Assembly (NCBI GenBank): GCA_963575745.1
Contig: CAUYUJ010014190.1
Coordinates: forward strand, 100,001 to 164,000
Origin: Prorocentrum cordatum
Taxonomy: Eukaryota > Sar > Dinophyceae > Prorocentrales > Prorocentraceae
Direction of reading: 5' to 3'
DNA length: 64,000 bases
Shown here: positions 56,258-64,000 of the stretch, piece by piece
Layout of the letters: the number at the start of each line of letters is the position of its first letter
How positions within the stretch are numbered: position 1 is the first letter of the stretch
The notes under the pieces: model-generated
The model's input: only the letters and a program-made list of their open reading frames with translations
What the model was told of the DNA's origin: nothing
Database searches by the model: none
Program-made: the position numbers and the translations under genes

Positions 56258-56320
56258 CCAAGACTACGGACCAACATGTATAGCCGATCCCCTCGACTCA
56301 GGGAAGCGAAGCTACTGGGC
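56258..56320 (-). repeat. YR element 5' repeat A1 (core)
   Basis: 63 bp matching A2; it ends at ACTGGGC exactly where TA-rich DNA begins. Weaker similarity to the B-A junction (GAAGAxATGGCC at about 56178) suggests that A1 extends left to about 56160. Confidence 0.75.
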
Positions 56321-56560
56321 GTATGTATATATATGTGTGTACACATTACTTCCCAATCAAATATGTCACGACTTGTATGAAACACGCTACTGAACTGATA
56401 GAGCGTGCTCAAATTAGTACGAACTATCAACCCAGTAGAACATTTTCCTCTGGTCAGTAGGGCACGCTATTAACTTGAAAAAGACAAGACCTTACTAATG
56501 AGAAGAAAATGCTACTGAAGTAATAGGACAGCTTGTACCGATTCCTGGACCATGTGCTAA
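56321..56560. repeat. TA run and AT-rich array, right flank of the YR element
   Basis: A GTATGTATATATATGTG run, then phrases such as ACACGCTACTGAACTGATAG and CACGCTATTAACTT, matching the array at 44780-45594. It marks the far side of the insertion site. Confidence 0.7.
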
Positions 56561-56882
56561 CACAATTTGAAGAAGATGTGTGTTCGCCCTTAACTAGGAT
56601 GTTCAGTCCTGTTCGGATCCTCTGACCACCTCATTCCTGGCCTCTGGGACTCATGTGTTTGGCAAAGATGAATCAAACACACCAGCGGCTGAAATGGCGC
56701 TTTCAGGTGTCTTTGCTATGCTGTGATGTGTTTCAAGTCTCTGTGGCACCATAAACATGCGCTTTGTGGGGGCATGCCTTCATGGCCAAGTGTCAGTCTT
56801 GCGGGGACGCACGCGCAAAACATTGAAAAACCGAAGAACGTTGTAGCAACGGTTCGCTCGCTTGTGCCTGAAACGGCTTCAG
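56561..56882. other. No recognisable gene
   Basis: Mixed-composition sequence without recognised features. Confidence 0.6.
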
Positions 56883-57122
56883 TTGATTGTGGAATGTTGT
56901 AGTAAATCGATTTTGCCGCAAAGTGCGGCCGCGACAAAAAAAACTGGAAAACTCTCTCGACAAATCCAGAGACGTCAAAAAAGAGCGGCGGCTGCGCGCG
57001 AAGCGTGCCGCCGCCGCTCTGTCCTGGTCGTCGCCGCACTTTTCTCTAGGTTTTTCCAGAAACGTTTTTGTCGTTGCCGCACTTTGCGGCAAAATCGGTT
57101 TACTACAAAATTCCACAATCAA
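56883..57122. repeat. 240-bp foldback element
   Basis: Ends of about 58 bp are near-perfect inverses (TTGATTGTGGAATGTTGTAG onward and CTACAAAATTCCACAATCAA). Pairing continues imperfectly inward through GACAAAAA/TTTTTGTC and CTGGAAAA/TTTTCCAG to an AGAGCGGCGGC/GCCGCCGCTCT stem near the centre. Almost the whole element can fold into one hairpin of about 110 bp per arm. Non-coding. Confidence 0.88.
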
Positions 57123-57767
57123 AAGAGAATGTGGAATTGTAAACATTGAGCCAGGATCAGTGTTTTCGTTTTTTTGCAGGAACGCACAATATCGCACATT
57201 TTTTCTGTCCGTTGCAGTCTCGCACTCCACCCCCCCTCGCGCCGCCACCACCGATCCAATCATCACATCTCTGCATTTCACTTTTAGCACACGGTGAGTC
57301 GTGCCAACCTTGATTTCGCAGGTAGCAAAAAATGTTGGCTTCAAAACTGTGTGACGCCACCAAGCGATGATAGTCGGCTCTGCGGCCTAGAAGTGTTAGA
57401 TTTGGCCGGATCGTTTTAGGGCGAAGGTATTTGTTTTGGAACGGTAATAAAGATGGGAGGGCATAGTTCTGTCTTGAGATGCAAATGCACAGGCGTTTTT
57501 TTTGGACTCGACTTTTCGTAACAACGCTGTTCCTTTACTGAGAGTCGTGTCCTTAAGTGAGCACGCGTAGGATCCACACAGATTTTCAGAATCGTGGGGC
57601 GCGTCGGCGCGAAGCGCCGCCGCCGCCAACACTTCCCAACACCCCCACCAAAATCCCACCACCAAACCCGCGGTGTCACGCCAAAACCGTAACAAACGGG
57701 CGCACCTACCTGGCAGCCAGGGCCCGGGCCTACCCACCCACCAACCCTTATGAAAAATTCAAAAAGA
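57123..57767. other. No recognisable gene
   Basis: Mixed sequence; no domain or RNA gene recognised. Confidence 0.6.
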
Positions 57768-57768
57768 T

Positions 57769-57813
<45 letters not shown>
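57768..57813. repeat. T8-A38 tract
   Basis: Eight T followed by 38 A. It could be the 3' tail of a retroposed sequence on the + strand, but the sequence upstream shows no recognisable transcript. Confidence 0.9.
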
Positions 57814-57814
<1 letters not shown>

Positions 57815-59389
57815 GCCCACTTGTGAATGTACAGTGTTCAGCGCAAGGGGAGACGCACAGATAGATCTGGCGACTCTTCTGCAACTGCTGGCATCAACTC
57901 CCTAAGGCATCTCATTGTAACTGACTAGAGTCTGAGTACGCGAATGGCAGGCGCCCTGAAGAACAGTGTCGGCTGAGGCTCTGATCTAATTTTTCATGAA
58001 GAACCCCAGCATTCAAAAAGTGGGTTGGTAACACATCAAACACGTTTAGAACACCGTCTCTGTCCGTCTTTTCACCTGCATTCTCGTGCTGTTGCAGCCT
58101 GTTAGACTGAAGGTTTGCTTTTTTGCTCAGACGTGTTGCTTTCTGTTCGAATAAGGTTCGTAGATAGCTGGTCACTGAAAGGTAAGCCCAAACTGTAGCA
58201 GTTTATATCTCAAGTCGTCCAAACACGGTGGAATTTACGCATGTGCGTTTGGTACCAGAAACATGGTGTTTATGATTTCAATATCGATTTTAGGGTTTTC
58301 CCTCTTAGATGCGCGCCTGAAAGTCACGAACTGAACCAACCACAATTCATAAACTCAGTGTTTATGCTTCTAAACACGAATGCAGAAATTCCAAACACAG
58401 TGTGGTTTACATACTTAAACAAGGAGCGGAAAAAAACCCGAGCGATGCCGGACGCGCGAAAGGCGCCACCATCGTGATCGCATAGATTCTCTTCATCAGC
58501 AAGTTCTGACCGAAAGCGTTACCGCAGATTTTGAAATCGTGACAGAGAACGCCACTTTGTAAGTCTCGTCTATAAAAAAGTCGGAGGATGCTAGGGTGTG
58601 GTGGGGTGTGGTGCCGCAAAGCAGTATGGGCCAGACCGGGGCAGGACGCCAAGCAAGGGTCCGGATGCAAAGGTTTTCTGGTTTGCCGTTTTTTGATTCG
58701 GTTTTCTCATAATCAATCATGTGTGCATGTTTTGAAGTAAACTATCCGATCAGACTGGAGACACAACACTTACGCCTCCCTGCCCACACCGCCCGATCCA
58801 CGGGTTAGTGTCAAGCTCTTTGCGCGCCTAACCCTCAGCTCCCAGCCCCTCTGGGGTGGGCGGGTGGTGGATGACTACGGGTGCACCGTGTAATTTCTTG
58901 CCCTATTCAATAGTGCTTGCTCGATTGCAAATGTCAGAGAACAAAAAGTAAAGAGCAACTCCCAGACTCTAAGATGTGTTTTTGATAGCAACATTGGGGG
59001 TGCGGGCAGGGTGCGGGGTTGGGGGCAGGACGGGGTGGGTGTGCGCCGCTACAGAAACGAGAACAGCAATTCAATCTCAATTGTAACAATTCAACTGGCT
59101 TTTGTCAAACACTCGACATCAAATGAACGACTCCCGCAAGTGCTAGGAATGAACACTGGATGTTGTATTAAAGGCACTGGCAAGGACTGGTGCTCAGATC
59201 TCTTAGGGGTTCATCTTTTTTTGTGGCGACGCTCGAACTCACGCTCGGTTGTCTGCGTCCAAATCATGGCTCAGTGTGCGATAAACCGAGTGGGGTGGAG
59301 ATGAGGTGCAGTAGGTGGGCAGTGTCTCACCTGCGTTTGTGTATCCGCCGACCCGCTCCAAGCGGTCGAGCGTGCTGGATGCGCGTCTA
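57814..59389. other. AT-richer sequence, no recognisable gene
   Basis: Markedly less GC-rich than most of the window. Only short frames without domains. Confidence 0.6.
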
Positions 59390-60150
59390 CCCTAAACTAC
59401 GAACCGCAAACTTTAAACCCTTCACCCCACCTCGTTTCTACAAACTCTTTGTATATGGAAGGGACTTGTGCCTGGCGCTCTTCCCTTATGTGAGTGTGTG
59501 TTTTTCTCTTTCCTTCTATTATGCCGGCCTGGTGTAGGGACAATTATCTTAAATCTGGACCCTCATGCAAAAATCTTCCCTCTGCTTCGGAATTGTTCCT
59601 TCCCCTAACGGCCACCACCAATGCCACCACTAAAACCATTGTGTTGGCAATGTGGGCACCTATGCCTGCCACCAATGCCACCACAAGGGTGCAATGCGAG
59701 CACCTACGACCGCCACTAGTGCCACCACTAAAACCACCAGTTTTGCAATACGAGCGCAATCCGGGAATCTACAACCGCCACCAGTGACACCATAAGGGCG
59801 CAATTCGATCACCTACGATTGCAAGCAATGTCACCACAAGGTTGCAAACATGGCACCTACGACAACTACTCTGGCCTACGGCAACCGCGACATCTCCCTC
59901 AACCCTAAACTCTAAACCGAAAACTTTAAACCTTTCGCCACATCTCATTTCTACAAGCTCTTTGTATGAAAGGGTCTGGCGCCTGACTCTCTTCCCCTGT
60001 GTGCGTTGTTCTATTTGTTTCTAGTATGCCTGCCTGGTTTGTTCAATATCTTAAGTCCCCTCCGTGCAAAAGTCCCCCCCTGTCTCGGTTTTTGTCCTTC
60101 CCCGCCACCAAGGCCGCTACAAGGGCTCAATATTAGCACCTACGACTGTT
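59390..60150. repeat. Duplicated 510-bp unit with internal minisatellite
   Basis: A block of about 190 bp at 59390 (CCCTAAACTAC, ACTTTAAACCCTTC, TTTCTACAA, CTCTTTGTAT) recurs at about 59905. Between them is a 44-54-bp minisatellite: GCACCTACGACYGCCACCAR followed by TGYCACCAYAAGGGYGCAA. A further partial minisatellite unit follows the second block. Confidence 0.8.
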
Positions 60151-60179
60151 ACTAGTGACTTCTATTGGCATACTGACAG

Positions 60180-60310
60180 ACACATACAGATACATATGCA
60201 TGCACACACACATACACACTTGTACACATGTATATACATATACATATATATATATATTCACATATACATATACATATATACATATATCTATGCATATGCA
60301 AATATAAACG
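60180..60310. repeat. CA/TA microsatellite
   Basis: Interleaved CA and TA dinucleotides with CATA tetranucleotides. Confidence 0.9.
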
Positions 60311-60940
60311 TAGCTGCAAACATGCGTCAGTCAGCTTTTCGCTCTTCCTGTCAACAGTGGCTTCTGTCCTGCGCCCTGTTCGATGCAATTGTTACGTATC
60401 GCAGGAGCCTGTTCAAACATGGGGCGCATTTCTCAAAAGTAGCCAAGCAACCACACTGCATGTCAGACCAAATTGCCTCGGAATCGCAAAGGCATGACAG
60501 TACTGTACCAGAACGGTTTTGCACTCTCAAAGCCACACACCCTGTGAACCTAAGCGCAAAATGCCGACCACGCCCTACATCATCTGCAATAATCTCGCGA
60601 GCACCATTCTCATCATCCATCACCGTCATCGTCACCAAGATCGTCATCACCATGCTCATCTCCATCATTACCATCATCATGTCGTTGTTGGCTTTACTCT
60701 TTCCTTATTTTTTTCTGTCGGTATGTCTTTGTCTCGTTCGTTATTTCGGTCGTTATGTATTTCTTTCTGTCTGTCTGTCTTATGTTCGTTCTTTATGTAT
60801 TTATGTATTTAATTATTTATCTCTTTGTTTCTTTCCTTCAATCTTTCCTTTGCTCGTTCCTTCCTTACTTCCTTCCTACATTCCTCCCTTCCGTCCTTCT
60901 TTCCGTCTTTCCTTCATTCCTTCCTTCCTTCTGCGGGTCG
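60311..60940. other. No gene; CTTC-rich end
   Basis: Unassigned sequence ending in CATCAC-rich (60600-60680) and degenerate TTCC/TTCG tetranucleotide (60715-60932) runs. Confidence 0.65.
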
Positions 60941-60988
60941 GCGGCACGGGCGCCAGCCCTTAATTAATTGTTTTACTCTTTTTGCAAT

Positions 60989-61168
60989 TGTCCATCAAAT
61001 TTGGAGGCAAAGTTGCACCTAAAGCTGCGTCCCACGCTTCCAGAACCATATGCGGACGCGCGAAGGGCTTCAATCCTGGACGAAAGGGCCAGATGACTGT
61101 AACAACAACAAGGTTTTTAGGCTTTTGACGCAGTTTTTGGTGCAAATCGGCCTCCAAAGTTGATGGAA
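60989..61168. repeat. 180-bp foldback element
   Basis: Ends of about 44 bp are inverses: TGTCCATCAAATTTGGAGGC onward and CGGCCTCCAAAGTTGATGGA. The match extends through TTGCACC and CTGCGTC. Non-coding MITE-like element. Confidence 0.8.
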
Positions 61169-61199
61169 CATTCCCAACCCTCCTGCGTTGGCTACTCGT

Positions 61200-61395
61200 T
61201 TTGAATGGAGCACTGCGGTCTCCACCTCCTCCTTCTCCCGCCTCCTCTCTTCCCTCCTCCTCTCTCGTCTCTTGCTCCTCTCCTTCTCTTCCCTCCTCCC
61301 CTCCTCTCTTGCATCCCTTCTCCTCTCTTCGCGCCTTCTCTTTTGCATCCCTTCTCCCCTCTTCGCTCCTCCTCTTCTTTCTTGCCTTTTACGTC
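61200..61395. repeat. Polypyrimidine tract
   Basis: CTC/TCC-rich pyrimidine run directly before the 102-bp array. Confidence 0.9.
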
Positions 61396-61399
61396 ATCT

Positions 61400-62110
61400 C
61401 TGGGGGGCTGCGATCTGTGAAGCTGTCGCCACTTTCGATGGCTGCTGGTGGGTCCCGCGGAGTGAGGCACTACGGGGACTCATATAAGACCTCGCCATCT
61501 TTGGGGGGGGGCTGCGACTTGTGAAACTGTCGCCACGTTCGAGGGTTGTTGGTGGGTCCAGCGGAGTGGGGCACCACGGGGATTCCTATTAGACCTCGCC
61601 ATCTCTGGGGGGCTGCGATCTGTAAAACTGTCGTCACTTTCGAGGGCTGCTGGTGGGTCCAGCGGAGTGGGGCACCACGGGGACTCATATTAGACCTCGC
61701 CCTCTCTGAGGGGGGCTGCGATCTGTGAAACTGCCACCAATTTCGAAGGCTGCTGGTGGGCCCAGCGGAGTGAGGCACCACGGGGACTCAGATTAGACCT
61801 CGCCATCTCTGGGGGGCTGCGATCTGTGAAACTGTCGCCACTTTCGAGGGCTGCTGGTGGGTCCAGCGGAGTGAGGCACCACGGGAATTCAGATTAGACC
61901 TCGCCATCTCTGGGGGGCTGCGATCTGTGAAACTGTCGCCAATTTCGAAGGCTGCTGGTGGGTCCAGCGGGGTGGGGCACCACGGGGACTCAGATTAGAC
62001 CTCGCCATCCCTGGGGGGCTGCGACTTGTGAAGCTATCGCCACGTTCGAGGGCTGCTGGTGGGTGGCCAGCGGAGTGAGGCACCACGGGGACTCAGATTC
62101 CTGACCAGGA
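61400..62110. repeat. 102-bp minisatellite
   Basis: Seven units of 101-104 bp; the anchor GGCTGCGATCTGTGAAACTG recurs at about 61407, 61511, 61612, 61715, 61816, 61917 and 62021. Each unit includes GGGCTGCTGGTGGGTCCAGC and TTAGACCTCGCC. Confidence 0.93.
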
Positions 62111-62149
62111 GCAATGCTCGCGTGTCAGTGCTCTGCGGTTCGTGCCATC

Positions 62150-62788
62150 GCTACCGTCCTTCGATGTTGCCCATCGGGCCCTCTAACAAATATATTCGCG
62201 CATGCTGTCGGCCTGCAGCGCCGTATTGGTGGCAGAAGAAAGTCGCCTGCTCTGCGGTCTTAGCAGCGCGCGGGGCCGAGGCGTAATTGCCGACGCGCGC
62301 AAGCCTGCGCCATCGCTAACCGCGCTTCCAGGTTGCCTGTCAGGCGCTCTATAACCACAGCCACCGCGGCATCGCGAAATTGGATTTCTGCTTAAAGAGT
62401 TTCTCGCATGGGGAGAGGGATGGAGAGGAGGAGGAGGGGGGAGGAGGAGGAGGAGGAGGAGGAGGAACAGGAGGATGAGGTTGTCTCCAGCGCAGGGATG
62501 GCCGGGCTCAGATGAGACAACCGCGCAGCTCGCATGAAGAAGGCGCCGCCACCGCAAGGAAGAGCGAGCCGCCATGGCCCGCGGCGCTGGCGTTCGCTTG
62601 GAAGGCGGACACCGTCGCTTGAATTTCAATGTCAATTGGATCAAAGTGTAGCTCAGAGGCTAGGTTGTCCATCGGGCCATCTTATCATTCCACGTTCTTG
62701 ATCGCGAGCAACGGTTGCGCGCCTTTGCTGCGCGGCGGGCGCCATCGCCGCCTGGGAATCCGTCGAGGTTGATCATCGGGCCCTCTGA
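62150..62788. repeat. Dispersed GGTTGCCCATCGGGCCCTCT motif; GGA run
   Basis: Variants of AGGTTGxCCATCGGGCCCTC lie at about 62160, 62329, 62662 and 62767, often preceded by GCGCCATCGC. A GGA run sits at 62425-62466. No gene recognised. Confidence 0.65.
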
Positions 62789-62941
62789 CAGCTACCAACA
62801 AGCTCTTCCTCTTGGGTCTCTTTCCTGAATGGCGTCCCTATCGCAAATTTGCACAAGCTTGTTCTGCAAATTTGCAAAAACTTGTTCCCGTTGGTTGGTG
62901 TAAAAGTTTGCGGTAGTTCAAATTCACCTCCTGTGTCTTAC

Positions 62942-64000
62942 GTCGCCATTCCGAAGGGCGCCACTATCGCAAATGTTCAAAAACATGGTTTCGTTGACCC
63001 CGACGGCCAGGAGTTCAATTCCCTGGACTTCCTCGAAGAGACTCTGAAGTCGCAGAGGCGCTCGGGGCAGGCGAGCGCCGACGCGGACGCGGCCGTCAGG
63101 ACGCTCAACAAATTGACCAGAGAACTGAAAGAGGGCGCCGCCGAGGACGAGATCCCCGCCCCCGCCGACCCGACGGGCAACGTCCTCGGCGCCGATGCCA
63201 CGGGGCGCAAATCTACGACTTTCGTCATGAGTCGGCTGGACGACTGGCTGCATCGAAGCACGGACCCGATCGTCCGCGACATGAACCTCTATGTGCACAG
63301 CATGCGGGTGCACCGCGCTGAGAAGAACATCACCGTGCGCGGGAGATCCTCAGACCGCCTGCCTCCGACGCGGCACGTGGACATCCCCTTCGACGACGCT
63401 TGCCCAATACGGGGGACCTTCGCGCAGCGACTCGCGATGGAGCCGCGGGTGCCGATGCCCGGGGGCACGCAGTTCATCTTAGAGTCGGACGCAGAACCGC
63501 ATTGCATGATGCTGTCCATACTGCTCCGCCCCGTGCACCCTCAGCCCACGGACGAGAGCAACTCGCGGGACACGCGCGTGGAGCAGGCGTGCCAGGCGCT
63601 GTGCACGGCACCTCCCGGCGAAGAGAAATGGCCCTTGGAAAACCTGGGCCCTCGGAACCCGGGGTCGGCCCAGCGCGGCCGGCAGTCCTTCCTCGCGGGG
63701 CAGGAGAAGGCAGCTTGCGAGGCGCGGCGCAAGACGCGACTGGCCACCAGCATGCCCAGTCTGTGGCGGACCGCGGAGGTGCGCCAGCGGCTGTTCCAGA
63801 TCGGCGCCGAAGAGAAACGTAGCAGGGGAGCCGGCGATGCGATCCCAGACGACGATAGCGCGCATGCGCTTCCGGACAGGGAGGGCAAACTGCTGCCCTC
63901 GGTCCAGGAGTACGTCGCGCTGATGACAACGGAGACCTCGGTAAACTTCGCGCGCGTCGCCCGAGCGCGCACGGAGCCCAGAGCCCAGACAGAAGAGGGG
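62942..64000 (+). CDS. Partial protein, open to window end (possible Helitron-like ORF)
   Basis: 353 codons are read without a stop from 62942 to the last base, and the frame is open back to a TGA at 62786-62788. The first in-frame ATG is at 63227, so the start is either upstream through an intron or at that ATG. Third positions are strongly G/C (for example ATC GTC CGC GAC ATG AAC CTC), unlike the shadow frames. Segments: LDDWLHRSTDPIVRDMNLYV, RHVDIPFDDACPIRGTF, RLAMEPRVPMPGG, MMLSILLRPVHP and LLPSVQEYVALMTTETSVNF. From memory these resemble the region upstream of the PIF1-type helicase in dinoflagellate Helitron-like proteins; the helicase would lie beyond the window. The coding call is firmer than the family call. 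Confidence 0.65.

Larger units (their letters stand above)
45661..56320 (-). mobile_element. Tyrosine-recombinase retrotransposon with methyltransferase
   Basis: Minus-strand order: gag-like, reverse transcriptase, RNase H, cytosine-methyltransferase-like domain, tyrosine recombinase. The ends follow the split-direct-repeat plan of PAT/Ngaro-type elements: A1 (core 56258-56320) - ORFs - B1 (46053-46327) - A2 (45931-46052) - B2 (45661-45930). Both outer boundaries abut TA-rich DNA and the same degenerate array, as expected for one insertion. A 4.28-kb inverted-repeat-bounded segment (51823-56100) separates A1 from the gag start and is probably a later insertion. Frameshifts and stops make this copy inactive. 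Confidence 0.8.

Noticed and set aside
57768-57813. Poly(A) tail of a processed pseudogene
   Set aside because: No recognisable transcript or target duplication upstream; kept only as a simple tract.

Overview
This window looks like nuclear DNA from a dinoflagellate. It is GC-rich, gene-poor and packed with microsatellites, minisatellites and small foldback elements. Its only recognisable protein-coding content is retroelement domains of kinds familiar from dinoflagellate genomes: a Ty1/copia-type polyprotein, a tyrosine-recombinase (YR) retrotransposon carrying a methyltransferase, and a LINE fragment. The lineage call rests on recalled resemblance, not on a marker gene. I cannot name the species. 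A run of exactly 100 N (43777-43876) shows this is a scaffolded draft assembly. I found no convincing intact host gene, rRNA, tRNA or CRISPR.

Layout. Bases 1-9100: microsatellite-rich intergenic DNA with small repeat families (here called A-E). 9119-14796: a decayed Ty1/copia-type LTR retrotransposon on the minus strand, with two roughly 93% identical direct repeats at its ends. 15-24.7 kb: more family A-E copies, a CCT-loop foldback, and a 386-bp tandem array inside a family D element. 24.7-28.4 kb: five tandem arrays in succession (about 44-bp, CAGCCT, 73-bp, AAC and 89-bp units). 28.4-38 kb: degenerate repeats and long pure CCT/AGG blocks. 39.8-42.4 kb: a LINE-like remnant on the minus strand. 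42.9-44.7 kb: a roughly 200-bp satellite alternating AT-rich and poly-G/C halves, interrupted by the assembly gap. 45.66-56.32 kb: the YR retrotransposon on the minus strand, flanked on both sides by the same TA-rich and AT-rich degenerate array. 56.3-62.8 kb: AT-richer DNA with two foldbacks, duplications and a 102-bp minisatellite. 62.8-64.0 kb: a long open plus-strand frame that runs off the window.

The most interesting system is the YR element. Read on the minus strand it encodes, in order, a gag-like protein, reverse transcriptase, RNase H, a cytosine-methyltransferase-like protein and a tyrosine recombinase. Its ends show an A1 - ORFs - B1 - A2 - B2 split-direct-repeat layout. A 4.28-kb segment bounded by 31-bp inverted repeats appears to have inserted into its 5' leader; without it the element would be about 6.4 kb. 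All three large retroelements carry frameshifts or stops, so this is a graveyard of mobile elements rather than an active locus.

The small A-E elements have conserved ends, and several have short target-site duplications (8 bp for B, 5 bp for A, about 7 bp for D). They behave like non-autonomous DNA transposons or introner-like elements.
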